64,000 bases of DNA from Fodinicurvata fenggangensis DSM 21160 (lineage in GTDB: Bacteria; Pseudomonadota; Alphaproteobacteria; Kiloniellales; DSM-21159): positions 1-64,000 of the forward strand of contig NZ_JMLV01000010.1 of assembly GCF_000686045.1 (NCBI RefSeq). Reading direction: 5' to 3'. A program made the translations under genes and the position numbers. Positions 27,701 to 35,730 of the stretch are shown piece after piece (the first letter of the stretch is position 1; every line of letters begins with the position of its first letter). The notes beneath the pieces were generated by a model that was given only the letters and a program-made list of their open reading frames with translations, made no database searches and was not told the DNA's origin.

Positions 27701-28526
27701 GCGGGCCGTGGCGGAGCTGGATGAGCCCGAGGCCCAGAACCCGCTTGCCGCGCGCGTGAAAGCCGATGCCGAGGCGCTGGTGGGCGAAGGCGTTGAGGAA
27801 GCGGTGGCAAGGCAGCGTGCCGGCTATCGCATCTTCGGCTCCAAGCCCGGCGCTTATGGGGCTGGGCTGCAGGCGCTGATCGACGAGAAGGGCTGGGACA
27901 GCGGGGCCGACCTGGCGCGCGCCTATGTGGCCTGGGGCGGCTATGCCTATGGCCAGGGCGCGGAAGGGGCGGCCGAGCATGGGCTGTTCGAGGAGCGGCT
28001 GGGTGCCGTCGAGGCCGTGGTGCACAACCAGGACAACCGCGAGCACGACCTGCTGGACTCGGACGACTATTATCAGTTCGAGGGCGGGCTTTCGGTCTCC
28101 ATCGAATCCCTGTCGGGCAAGGCGCCCACGGTCTATCACAACGACCATTCGCGCCCTGAGCGCCCCGTCATTCGCACCCTGCAGGAAGAGATCGGCCGCG
28201 TTGTCCGGGCCCGGGTGGTGAATCCCAAGTGGATCGCGGGGGTCATGCGCCATGGCTACAAGGGCGCCTTCGAGATGGCGGCCACCGTGGACTACCTCTT
28301 TGCCTTTGCGGCGACAACCCATGCCGTGCGCGACCATCACTTCGACGCGGTTTTCGATGCCTATCTGGACAATGCCGAGGTTCTGGATTTCCTGGAGGCG
28401 CACAATCCGGAAGCGCTGAAGGAAATGGCGGAACGCATGGACGAGGCGCTGGAACGCGGGCTCTGGAAACCCAGGGCCAATACGGCCTATGCTCGCCTGA
28501 ACGAGATTACCGGGAAGGATATGTGA
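24789..28526 (+). CDS. cobN: Cobaltochelatase subunit CobN
   Basis: The large subunit of the ATP-dependent aerobic cobaltochelatase that inserts cobalt into hydrogenobyrinic acid a,c-diamide with CobS and CobT. The 1245 residues match the family length. Recognisable regions include RIALVLANYPNRDGRMGNGV, VVHMGKHGNLEWLPGKALAL, LHIFGQSPDGDQLTDLLVAL and HGYKGAFEMAATVDYLFAF near the C terminus. The start at ATG 24789 is 25 bases after cobW. cobS and cobT are not in the window. Confidence 0.96.
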   Translation: MHLLAAQPGRVSDGSEAVDLEQTPGDIVFLSAADTELASLSTAWADLNEEGLSLRLANLMQLSHPMSVDLYLEQVLEQARLVVVRVLGGRGYWSYGVEQLEALARERGIPVAFLPGDDKPDPDLAASSSLEESARNRLWQYCIHGGPENARNLLAYACTLLGAERDWREPAPLLRAGPYWPGLEQPDLTQLRAHWTDGAPVAAVVFYRALLQAGNLAPVNALIEKLQAEGINPLPIYCASLKEEVSASTLQALLEEAGTGLVLNATGFAVSSPSAERSATPYDSIDAPVLQVVFAGSDRESWEEGSQGLAARDIAMNVALPEVDGRLLTRAISFKGEALYDPATQTSLVRYEPVADRVAFVARLAARWLKLREKPVAARRIALVLANYPNRDGRMGNGVGLDTPAGTITLLQSMAAAGYDVRDQPEDGDALITQMAEGPTNAGLAGREIRETLPRPEYEFFFGNLPQVVQEAVLERWGPPEADPFYLHGELDCGAFALPAFRLGKVLVGLQPARGYNIDPERSYHDPDLVPPHAYLAFYAWLQQEADAVVHMGKHGNLEWLPGKALALSEGCFPEAALGPMPHIYPFIVNDPGEGTQAKRRAQAVIIDHLTPPLTRAETYGPLKDLELLVDEYYEAAGVDPRRIEVLRQDILDVTRRLGLDSDCGISEADDEDQALAKLDNHLCELKEMQIRDGLHIFGQSPDGDQLTDLLVALVRIPRGKGEGGDASLLRALVADLELGFDPLDCDFATPWEGPYPDALQAEGRWRTAGDTVERLEGLARELVAGARTPPENWTRTRAVLDSVAQSMRPAVEACGAAEIQGILKAFEGRFVLPGPSGAPTRGRPDVLPTGRNFYSVDSRVVPTPAAWTLGWKSATRLLERHRQEHGGWPKTLALSAWGTANMRTGGDDIAQALALLGVQPTWETASRRVTGFEILPLSVLDRPRVDVTLRISGFFRDAFPNQIDLFDSAVRAVAELDEPEAQNPLAARVKADAEALVGEGVEEAVARQRAGYRIFGSKPGAYGAGLQALIDEKGWDSGADLARAYVAWGGYAYGQGAEGAAEHGLFEERLGAVEAVVHNQDNREHDLLDSDDYYQFEGGLSVSIESLSGKAPTVYHNDHSRPERPVIRTLQEEIGRVVRARVVNPKWIAGVMRHGYKGAFEMAATVDYLFAFAATTHAVRDHHFDAVFDAYLDNAEVLDFLEAHNPEALKEMAERMDEALERGLWKPRANTAYARLNEITGKDM

Positions 28527-28529
28527 CCC

Positions 28530-29156
28530 ATGAAGACCGACGGAATGACCGAAGAGGAAATCAACGCGCGGCACGCCGAGAAGATGGCCAAGAAAAAGGC
28601 GGCACGGGAGAAGATCCTGGCCACCAAGACCATCGAGAAGGGTCTGCTGATGGTCCATACCGGCAAGGGAAAGGGCAAGTCCACGGCAGCCTTCGGCCTG
28701 GTGATGCGGGCCATGGGCAACGGCTTCAAGGTGGGGGTCGTCCAGTTCGTGAAGGGCAAGTGGGAGACCGGCGAACGCCAGATCCTGGAGCACTTCCCCG
28801 AACAGGTGACCATAAAGACCATGGGCCAGGGCTTCACCTGGGACACCCAGGACCGCCAGCGCGACATTGACGCCGCGCGCTCCGCCTGGGAACAGGCCAA
28901 GGAGATGATCCGCGACACCAACTACCGCATGATCCTGTTGGACGAGCTCAACATCGTGCTGCGTTACGACTACCTGCCCATCGACGAGGTGGTGACCTTC
29001 CTGCAGGAGGAAAAGCCGAAGGACACCCACGTTCTGATCACCGGCCGCAATGCCAAGGACGAGCTGATCGAGATCGCCGACCTGGTGACCGAGATGACCA
29101 TGGTGAAGCACCCCTTCCGCGATGGCGTGAAGGCCCAGGCCGGCATCGAGTTCTGA
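28530..29156 (+). CDS. cobO: Cob(I)yrinic acid a,c-diamide adenosyltransferase
   Basis: Adds the upper adenosyl ligand to the corrinoid. The 208-residue protein has the P-loop HTGKGKGKSTAAFG at about residue 42, then VGVVQFVKGKWETGER, and ends with HPFRDGVKAQAGIEF, the typical CobO/BtuR C terminus. The Lys-rich N-terminal stretch before the P-loop is usual. It starts 3 bases after cobN. Confidence 0.96.
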   Translation: MKTDGMTEEEINARHAEKMAKKKAAREKILATKTIEKGLLMVHTGKGKGKSTAAFGLVMRAMGNGFKVGVVQFVKGKWETGERQILEHFPEQVTIKTMGQGFTWDTQDRQRDIDAARSAWEQAKEMIRDTNYRMILLDELNIVLRYDYLPIDEVVTFLQEEKPKDTHVLITGRNAKDELIEIADLVTEMTMVKHPFRDGVKAQAGIEF

Positions 29157-29177
29157 ACCAGCCGTGCGGCCGTCTCC

Positions 29178-30647
29178 ATGACAGCCTCCCTGATGTTCCA
29201 GGGCACCGGGTCCGATGTGGGCAAGTCGGTGCTGGTGGCGGGGCTCTGCCGCCTGTTTGCGCGTCGGGGCCTGTCCGTGCGGCCCTTCAAGCCCCAGAAC
29301 ATGTCGAACAACGCTGCCGTGACCGCCGACGGTGGAGAGATCGGCCGGGCCCAGGCGCTGCAGGCGCGGGCCTGTGGCGTTGCGCCGGCCATCGACATGA
29401 ATCCCGTCCTGCTGAAGCCGGAAAGCGATCTGGGAGCACAGGTGATCGTTCAGGGGCGGCGCTGGGCCACTTTGAAGGCGCGGGACTATTCGGCCCGCAA
29501 GCCGGATCTGCTGCAGGCGGTCCTGGACAGCTATCACCGGTTGGGCGAGGGGGCTGACCTGGTCCTGGTGGAAGGGGCCGGCAGTCCAGCCGAGGTCAAT
29601 CTTCGCGCCGGCGATATTGCCAACATGGGCTTTGCCGAGGCCGCCGACTGCCCTGTCATCCTGATCGGAGATATCGACCGCGGCGGCGTGATCGCCAGCC
29701 TGGTGGGAACCCATGCCGTCATACGGCCCGAGGAACGGGCACGCATTCGCGGGTTCCTGATCAACAAGTTCCGGGGAGACACCAGCCTGTTCAACGATGG
29801 CCTGGACTTGATCGCCCGGCAAACCGGCTGGCCGGCACTTGGGGTGGTGCCTTTCCTGCCTCAGGCCGGGTACCTGCCGGCAGAGGATGCGGTTTCGCTT
29901 TCACAAAGCGACCCTGAGGGCGCCACGGATCGGATTCACATCGTGGTCCCGCGCTTTTCGCGCATTGCCAACTTCGACGATTTCGACCCCCTGGCGCAGG
30001 AGCCGGACGTCCAGCTGGAATTCATAGAACCGGGACGAGCACTGGCCGGGACGGCCGATCTCGTAATCCTGCCGGGCTCGAAATCCACGCTGGGGGACCT
30101 GGCCTTCTTCCGGGAGCAGGGCTGGGATATCGACCTACAGGCGCATCTGCGCCGTGGCGGTTGGGTGCTGGGCATCTGCGGCGGCTACCAGATGCTGGGG
30201 CAGCGCCTGCACGATCCGGAAGGACTGGAAAGCCCGGGCGGTACCCATGAGGGGCTGGGCTTCCTGGAGGTCGAGACGACCATGAAGCCAGACAAGACGC
30301 TGGTGGAGATGCGCGGCCGTCATCTGGCCAGCGGTTTTCCGGTGCAGGGCTACGAGATGCACTTGGGGCACACGGACGGTCCGGGTATTAAAGCGCCCTT
30401 CCTTCAGCTCGATCCCGCACGCGCCGATGGCGCCATTTCCCCGGATGGCCGGGTCATGGGCTGTTACCTCCACGGCCTCTTCCAGGCCGATGCCTTCCGC
30501 AATGCCTTCCTGGGCAGCCTGCGCCAGCGCGCGAACTCCGGCCTGGCCTATGAAGTCCAGGTGGATACGGCGCTGGACGTTCTGGCCGATCACCTGGAAA
30601 CTCATGTCGATGCCGATCGCCTTCTCGAGATCGCGGGCGCAGGGTGA
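29178..30647 (+). CDS. cobQ: Cobyric acid synthase
   Basis: Amidates four side chains of adenosylcobyrinic acid a,c-diamide using glutamine and ATP. The N-terminal dethiobiotin-synthetase-like domain has [15 protein letters not shown] at residues 10-24 and [12 protein letters not shown]. The C-terminal class I glutamine amidotransferase-like domain has the catalytic Cys in [12 protein letters not shown], with the His in GCYLHGLF. The length, 489, is normal. Its stop abuts the opposite-strand cobD stop with no base between them. Confidence 0.97.
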   Translation: MTASLMFQGTGSDVGKSVLVAGLCRLFARRGLSVRPFKPQNMSNNAAVTADGGEIGRAQALQARACGVAPAIDMNPVLLKPESDLGAQVIVQGRRWATLKARDYSARKPDLLQAVLDSYHRLGEGADLVLVEGAGSPAEVNLRAGDIANMGFAEAADCPVILIGDIDRGGVIASLVGTHAVIRPEERARIRGFLINKFRGDTSLFNDGLDLIARQTGWPALGVVPFLPQAGYLPAEDAVSLSQSDPEGATDRIHIVVPRFSRIANFDDFDPLAQEPDVQLEFIEPGRALAGTADLVILPGSKSTLGDLAFFREQGWDIDLQAHLRRGGWVLGICGGYQMLGQRLHDPEGLESPGGTHEGLGFLEVETTMKPDKTLVEMRGRHLASGFPVQGYEMHLGHTDGPGIKAPFLQLDPARADGAISPDGRVMGCYLHGLFQADAFRNAFLGSLRQRANSGLAYEVQVDTALDVLADHLETHVDADRLLEIAGAG

Positions 30648-31613
30648 TCAGGCGAGCAATGCTCCGGCAGCGATCAGCGCAAGGGCGAGCAGAAGCATGA
30701 AAAAGCTGCGCCAGCAGAGGGCAACGGCTCTTTGGATATCTTGTGAGTTGGCGGCCTGTCGCCCCGTGGCGTTCATCCAGGCATCCTCGACCTGCTCGCT
30801 GCCATAGCTGCGCGGACCCGCGAGCGCCAGGCCAAGGCTTGCGCCCATGGCAGCTTCCGGCCAGCCCGCGTTGGGGGAGCGATGCTTCGGGGCGTCATGC
30901 CACAGGCTGCGAAGGATCCCGTGCCAGCTTGGCGGGGCACTCGCCAGCAGGATCAGGAGCGCGCTGAGCCGCGCTGCCGGCAGGTTGGCCAGGTCGTCCA
31001 GGCGCGCCGTTGCCCAGCCGAAGGCAGCGTGGCGTTCATTGCGGTGGCCGATCATGGAATCGGCGGTGTTGAGCAGCTTGTAGGCCAGCAATCCCGGCAG
31101 ACCTGCCAACAGGTACCAGAAGGCCGGCGCCATGACTCCATCCGAGAAGTTTTCGGCCAGGGATTCGATGGCGGCCCGGCAGACTCCCGCTTCATCGAGT
31201 TGCTCGGGATCACGACCGACGATCATCCCCACAGCCTGGCGGGCGCCCGACAGGCCATCGTCGCGAAAGCCCTTGGCAACGCTCAGAACATGCTGGCAAA
31301 GGCTGCGCTGGGCCAGGAACACGGCGACCAGGAGCGTTTCGGGAATCCAGCCGAAGGGCAGGATCTTGAAGAGAAATGCCAACGCCATCCCGCAGACAGC
31401 GGCCGCGGCTAGCAGCAGCAGGATGACCATGACCCCCAGGCGTCGGCGTGTGCCGAAGGCCGCGTTCGGCAGATTGAACTGGTGGTCGATGTGACCGATC
31501 AAACGTCCGATCAGGGTGATCGGGTGAGGCAGGCGACGCCAGAGCCAGTCGGGATCGCCGACCAGGGCATCCAGAACCAGAGCGGCCAAAAGGATCAGGG
31601 CCACATCAGCCAT
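30648..31613 (-). CDS. cobD: Adenosylcobinamide-phosphate synthase (CbiB type)
   Basis: An inner-membrane enzyme that joins aminopropanol phosphate to adenosylcobyric acid. The 321 residues have four to five hydrophobic segments. The conserved stretches DALVGDPDWLWRRLPHPITLIG, SLAENFSDGVMAPAFWYLL and ANLPAARLSALLI are present. It overlaps cobC, its upstream neighbour on the minus strand, by 8 bases. Confidence 0.95.
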   Translation of the reverse strand: MADVALILLAALVLDALVGDPDWLWRRLPHPITLIGRLIGHIDHQFNLPNAAFGTRRRLGVMVILLLLAAAAVCGMALAFLFKILPFGWIPETLLVAVFLAQRSLCQHVLSVAKGFRDDGLSGARQAVGMIVGRDPEQLDEAGVCRAAIESLAENFSDGVMAPAFWYLLAGLPGLLAYKLLNTADSMIGHRNERHAAFGWATARLDDLANLPAARLSALLILLASAPPSWHGILRSLWHDAPKHRSPNAGWPEAAMGASLGLALAGPRSYGSEQVEDAWMNATGRQAANSQDIQRAVALCWRSFFMLLLALALIAAGALLA

Positions 31614-32613
31614 GCGGCAGGGCCCGCGTCAGTCGGTCCAGGGCCCCCTCATCGGGCGGCAGGCCAAAGCGAAGCCAGTGGGGTTCCTCGGGAAAGCTGC
31701 GCACCAGGATGCCCTGGGCCGCGAGGTCCTCGGCAATTCTGCTTGCCGAATCATGCGCGCTGAGTCGAAAAAGTGACGTGCCGCCCAGGATTTCCAGACC
31801 GGCCCTTTGCAGGACCTCGTCCAGGTGCTGGGACTGCCTCTGCAGGGCCTGACGCGTTTCAGCCGACCACTGCAGGTCGGCAAGAGCGGCCCTGCCGATG
31901 GCCAGGGCAGGACCGGCCACGGCCCAGGGTCCCAGTGCGACGGTCAGTCTTTCCTGGAGGGCGGGAGCCCCCAGGGCGAAACCGAGCCTGAGCCCGGCGA
32001 GACCAAAGAATTTTCCGAAAGAACGCAGGATGCACAGCCCCGGATGGTTGGCCTCCGGGGCAAGACTGCACTCCGGGATCACATCTGCAAAAGCCTCGTC
32101 CACGACCAGGAGGCCGTCCCGTTCGGCAAGCCGGTCCGCCCAGTCCATCAGGGTTTCGCGAGGAAGGATGCGTCCATCCGGATTGTTGGGACGGGTTACG
32201 ATGCGGATGCGGGCCGCCTCGCTGAGAGGGGCCTCTGGAGCGCGGATTGCAACCTTGTGGCCGGCAAGTGCCCAGCAGCGCTGGTGTTCACCATAGGTGA
32301 AGCCCGTGATCTCCACATTTGTCGGCTCAAACAGGCGGGGCAGCAACTGGATCAGAAGCTGGGTCCCAGGTGCGGCCGTAAGGCCGGCTTCCGGGGCCAG
32401 GTCATAGGCAAGGCGCGCCGCCTGGAGCAATTCATCCTGGGCCTGACGCCCGGGCAGGCGTTGCCAGGCGTCATCTGGCATGGCGGGAATGGGATAGGGC
32501 CAGGGATTGATACCTGTGGACAGGTCAAGCCAGCTGTTGCCCGCCTCAGGGTGGCGCTTCCGGGCAGAGTCGAGATCGCCGCCATGGACCAGTTCTGTTG
32601 GTGAGTCCGACAT
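31606..32613 (-). CDS. cobC: Threonine-phosphate decarboxylase
   Basis: A PLP enzyme related to histidinol-phosphate aminotransferase that makes aminopropanol phosphate for the nucleotide loop. HGGDLDSARKRHPEAG and LDLSTGINPWPYP at the N terminus are typical of CobC/CobD-type enzymes. The PLP Lys is in LRSFGKFFGLAGLRLGF near residue 200. Length 335. It is coupled to cobD, whose product uses the same intermediate. Confidence 0.94.
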   Translation of the reverse strand: MSDSPTELVHGGDLDSARKRHPEAGNSWLDLSTGINPWPYPIPAMPDDAWQRLPGRQAQDELLQAARLAYDLAPEAGLTAAPGTQLLIQLLPRLFEPTNVEITGFTYGEHQRCWALAGHKVAIRAPEAPLSEAARIRIVTRPNNPDGRILPRETLMDWADRLAERDGLLVVDEAFADVIPECSLAPEANHPGLCILRSFGKFFGLAGLRLGFALGAPALQERLTVALGPWAVAGPALAIGRAALADLQWSAETRQALQRQSQHLDEVLQRAGLEILGGTSLFRLSAHDSASRIAEDLAAQGILVRSFPEEPHWLRFGLPPDEGALDRLTRALPHG

Positions 32614-32624
32614 GTCGTGTGCCG

Positions 32625-33047
32625 TCAGGTGCTTTCCTGTCCGTTCGCACCGGCCTCTTGCGTGTCCTCATCACCAGCCTCGTCGCTTTCGGCCTGGCGG
32701 AAGGCTTCCGCTTCAGCTTCCTCGGCTTCCTGCTGCTCGGCTTCCTGCAGCACTTCCAGCCATTCGACGCCGGCCACGAAGCCATAGGCTACGGCCACCG
32801 CTGCGGTTTCGGAACCGGTTCCGGTGGCATAGACGATCCGGGCATTGGCCGTGCCGGGTTCGGCCTCGATGCACCATTCTGGCTGTTCGCCATCCACCTC
32901 GACCAGGCGCAGCCGGAAGGGACGGTCGTTCATCGCGCACCAGAGATTGAATTCCTCGGTCTCGAGGACCGTGGCGGCCTGGGTCAATTCCCGCCTGGGG
33001 TCCTTGCGGATGTGTGAGCGAAAGAAGGAAAGCGGTCCAGCAGTCAT
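32625..33047 (-). CDS. Hypothetical protein with acidic tail
   Basis: A 140-residue soluble protein that I do not recognise. Residues 1-90 look folded (LETEEFNLWCAMNDRPFRLR, WCIEAEPGTANARIVYATG). The last 45 or so residues are Glu/Ala/Gln-rich, probably helical or disordered. Its start overlaps the stop of the PAS gene (ATGA) and it ends 11 bases before cobC, so it is in the same minus-strand operon. A link to cobalamin is suggested only by position. Confidence 0.7.
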   Translation of the reverse strand: MTAGPLSFFRSHIRKDPRRELTQAATVLETEEFNLWCAMNDRPFRLRLVEVDGEQPEWCIEAEPGTANARIVYATGTGSETAAVAVAYGFVAGVEWLEVLQEAEQQEAEEAEAEAFRQAESDEAGDEDTQEAGANGQEST

Positions 33048-33490
33048 TGGTTCAGCCTATAGGCACCCACAAGCATTTTCTCGACGCGTCCTTTAGGGGT
33101 GAAGAATGGCAGTACCAGACGCTCCCAGCTCTGTTCCTCACCGTCGAACAGGGCCGTGTAGATGCGCGAGGTGGGCAGGCGTTCCTCTTGGACCTGCCTG
33201 TATTCGGCCTCCAGCAGGCGCCGCTGCTCCTCGGGCAGGGATTCCAGAGATTGTCCGACCCTGTCGCCATCGAATATCTCGGCATAGTTCGGATTATAAT
33301 AACCGTATACGAAGCGGCCGTCTGCAGCGATGCGTATGACAACCAAGTGGTCGAGCCAGGGACGCAGGCTGCGCGGATCCAGGTCGGCCGCCATGGGAAA
33401 GGTTCCCTCTCCACAGAGTTTCACCCATTCCTTGTAGAGGGATTTCAGTTGTGTGTGGCGCAGGCTAAGGCCGGAATCCGGGTTGGTCAT
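33044..33490 (-). CDS. PAS-domain protein (PAS_5 type)
   Basis: The 148-residue product from ATG 33490 resembles the single-domain PAS_5 proteins common in Rhodospirillales. Residues 12-60 (LKSLYKEWVKLCGEGTFPMA, then LRPWLDHLVVIRI) and FVYGYYNPNYAEIFDGDRVGQSL fit the fold. There is no output domain. A GTG at 33526 would extend it by 12 residues, but GGGGGC lies just ahead of the ATG. First gene of the PAS-hypothetical-cobC-cobD operon. Confidence 0.75.
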   Translation of the reverse strand: MTNPDSGLSLRHTQLKSLYKEWVKLCGEGTFPMAADLDPRSLRPWLDHLVVIRIAADGRFVYGYYNPNYAEIFDGDRVGQSLESLPEEQRRLLEAEYRQVQEERLPTSRIYTALFDGEEQSWERLVLPFFTPKGRVEKMLVGAYRLNQ

Positions 33491-33722
33491 AATCGCCCCC
33501 AAGCTATGACCCCCTAGGTGAATCACAAAAACGGGGCAAAGGCCAAGAGACTTTCGCTCATGGCAGTCATTTTACTGCTGCTGAAAGCCGATCGTGGGCA
33601 GTACCATGAAGAAGAGTTAACAGTGGCTTTACCACTTGCCGTTAGGTTGAAGGTCTGGCGAGTGTCGTCATCACAGGAGTGGTTTGCTTCTTGTCCAAGC
33701 ACGCAACAGCTGGGAATGGTCC

Positions 33723-34643
33723 ATGACCAGAAAGATCCCGATCAGCATGCGGCTGAAGGCCTGGTGGCAGGGGTATGACCTGCGCTTGAAGGAGCGCCCT
33801 CTCGAGGTGCCTGACGAGGAACCGCCCGCTCACAACATTACCTACGAACGCGCGAAGATGCCCTGGGAAACGGCCCGCATCGAGTTGGCCCAGGCCCTTT
33901 GGGGCGCGGGCATGATTTCGCCCGGGGATCCTGAATTCGTTCAGGACATGGTAAAGCCCCTGGGCCTCAACAACGAGATGAGCGTGCTCGATATGGGCGC
34001 GGGGCTGGGCGGTTGTGCCCGGGTCATGGCGGAGTCCTTCGGTGCCTGGGTGACGGCGCTGGAGGAGGATGCCGCTCTGGCCGAAGCTGGTGAGGGCCTG
34101 TCGGAGGCTGCCGGCATGGGGCGGCGCGCGCCTGTTGCGCAGGCAAACCTGTCAGAGGCGGAATTGAAACAGCGCGGTTACGATGCGATTTTCTCGAAGG
34201 ACGCCTTCTTTCGCATCATCGACAAGCAGCACCTACTGGATCACATGGTGAAGGCGTTGAAGCCACGCGGGCAGCTATTGTTCACTGACTATGTCGTGGA
34301 CAGCCCGGAGTCCCTGGACGGCAGTCTGAGCGACTGGCTGGAAAGAGAGCCGATGGCGCCGCATCCCTGGACGGCTGCCGAGTACCAGAAGAATCTGGTT
34401 TCCCGGAATATCGAGATCCGCGTCCAGGAGGACATAACCGATCGTTTCGTCCATATGATCCGTTCGGCCTGGGCAGAGTATCTGGATCATACCCATAACC
34501 AGCGGCCCGAAGAAGAACTCGCCAAGACCATGATGTCCGAAGCGGAACTCTGGACGGGTCGCGCTTCGGCCATGGAAAGCGGGCACCTTCGCGTCTATCG
34601 CTTCCACGGCATCTTTCATGGCGGAAAGCAGGTCCGCAACTGA
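33723..34643 (+). CDS. Class I SAM-dependent methyltransferase
   Basis: The 306-residue protein has the Rossmann SAM-binding motif VLDMGAGLGGCARVMAESFG at about residues 87-106, an acidic residue after strand 2 (VTALEEDAALAE), and DAIFSKDAFFRIIDKQHLL and LKPRGQLLFTDYVV as motifs for the later strands. The substrate is unknown; the fold is that of small-molecule methyltransferases. The start is ATG 33723. The 232-base spacer to the PAS gene probably holds both divergent promoters, but none was clear. It converges with the lipoprotein gene. Confidence 0.82.
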   Translation: MTRKIPISMRLKAWWQGYDLRLKERPLEVPDEEPPAHNITYERAKMPWETARIELAQALWGAGMISPGDPEFVQDMVKPLGLNNEMSVLDMGAGLGGCARVMAESFGAWVTALEEDAALAEAGEGLSEAAGMGRRAPVAQANLSEAELKQRGYDAIFSKDAFFRIIDKQHLLDHMVKALKPRGQLLFTDYVVDSPESLDGSLSDWLEREPMAPHPWTAAEYQKNLVSRNIEIRVQEDITDRFVHMIRSAWAEYLDHTHNQRPEEELAKTMMSEAELWTGRASAMESGHLRVYRFHGIFHGGKQVRN

Positions 34644-34655
34644 AGCAAACTGAAA

Positions 34656-35651
34656 TCACTGGCCAGCCGAACGCGCCAGTCCTGCCTCACGCAGCAACTC
34701 GACCAATCCATCTGCCGCTGCCCGGCTGATGGCATAGGCCGTTTCGCCCCATTCGCCGTCCAGGCTGCCAGCCGGGATCTGGTTGTCCTGGGTCAGGGTG
34801 CCGATTTCCGAGAAGTCGCGCGCGGACAGGAGGGTCCAGACGATCTGGATGCGTTGCATCCCTTCGCGCGGTGCCCCCAGTTCGACATCGACTTCCAGAA
34901 GGAAGTCCTGGATTTCCGGCACACGACGCACCGGAACACCAGCATCCCGGAGGACCTGCATCATGGCGATCTCCAGGCTCTCGCGACCGTCGCCTGGTGC
35001 TTCCTCGATGGGCAGGACGATGACCTCGCCGCTGCGTTGTTCGTTGCGCTGGGGGGCCGGATCGGCTGGATCTTCACTCGTTGTTACCGCTGTCGTCTGT
35101 TCGGGGCGGCTTTCCGGGGGCGTGCCTGATTCATTCGAACTGTTCGCGAGCTCCTCGGGCGCCAGCGCCGGCGGGCGGTAGGTATATCCGAAGCTTTCGC
35201 TGATTTCGGTTACAAGTTCGTCGCTCAGCGAAGCCAGGAGTTCGCTGTCCCCGTTTGTCCAGGACCCCGGAGAAATCTGCCTTTCCTGCACCGGCTTGAG
35301 CAGCAGTTCGTCATCCATCGAGAAGAGTCGCCAGGAGAGTTGCAGGTTGGTCTGGCTGCTGTCTCCCGGCGCGACCACGCTGTCCGCCAGAAGTCTTGCA
35401 TATCCGGGGCGAGGCGCCGCCGAGCGGCGCGCCGACAGTCCATTCTCGCGCAGCCCCTCGACGATCATCTGCTCGAAATCGGCCTTGCGCCGATCCGGCA
35501 GGCTCTGAGGCCCCTGGACCTGGATCGTGTTGCGTTCTCGTGCCACGCGCAGGTCAAAGGCCTGCTGGTCCGCCTGTTTGAAAGGGCGTGGCAGTTCTCC
35601 ACAGCCGCCGAGAAGGAGAAGTGCCAGAATGAGAGGTCCGGCGAGGCGCAT
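34656..35651 (-). CDS. Lipoprotein with two similar domains
   Basis: The 331-residue protein has a lipoprotein signal (LAGPLILALLLLGGC, Cys at about 17). The mature part has two halves of similar pattern. NLQLSWRLFSMDDELLLKPV with Q..I.PGSW in the first half parallels IQIVWTLLSARDFSEIGTLT with Q..IPAGSL in the second. They are joined by a Pro/Ser/Glu-rich linker near residues 165-205. I do not recognise the family. It is the last gene of the lgt-midA-pgeF-M24 operon, and its ATG overlaps the stop of a 22-codon ORF. Confidence 0.75.
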   Translation of the reverse strand: MRLAGPLILALLLLGGCGELPRPFKQADQQAFDLRVARERNTIQVQGPQSLPDRRKADFEQMIVEGLRENGLSARRSAAPRPGYARLLADSVVAPGDSSQTNLQLSWRLFSMDDELLLKPVQERQISPGSWTNGDSELLASLSDELVTEISESFGYTYRPPALAPEELANSSNESGTPPESRPEQTTAVTTSEDPADPAPQRNEQRSGEVIVLPIEEAPGDGRESLEIAMMQVLRDAGVPVRRVPEIQDFLLEVDVELGAPREGMQRIQIVWTLLSARDFSEIGTLTQDNQIPAGSLDGEWGETAYAISRAAADGLVELLREAGLARSAGQ

Positions 35652-35719
35652 CACATCATCACGCAGGTTGCCAGCAGTCCCAGTATCATGAAGCAGACAA
35701 AGAGAATGAGATGTGGCAC
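35651..35719 (-). CDS. Possible 22-residue hydrophobic peptide
   Basis: A short frame from GTG 35719 to TGA 35651, lying between the M24 hydrolase gene and the lipoprotein gene. The peptide is almost entirely hydrophobic (PHLILFVCFMILGLLATCVM), a single membrane-spanning length. Its stop overlaps the lipoprotein ATG by one base (TGATG). AGGA is found about 10-13 bases ahead of the GTG, a weak site. It could be a small membrane protein or only a coupling leader; comparison with relatives would decide. Confidence 0.4.
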   Translation of the reverse strand: MPHLILFVCFMILGLLATCVMM

Positions 35720-35730
35720 GGATCGATGTC

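Noticed and set aside
25608..29822. An unbroken 1404-codon frame on the minus strand, opposite cobN, cobO and cobQ
   Set aside because: It is the complement of high-GC codons in three well-supported genes; its product is low in recognisable motifs and rich in His, Arg and Gln, as is usual for shadow frames.
33518..33778. 86-codon plus-strand frame before the methyltransferase gene
   Set aside because: It overlaps the methyltransferase start by 56 bases and shows no recognisable domain; no good ribosome binding site.
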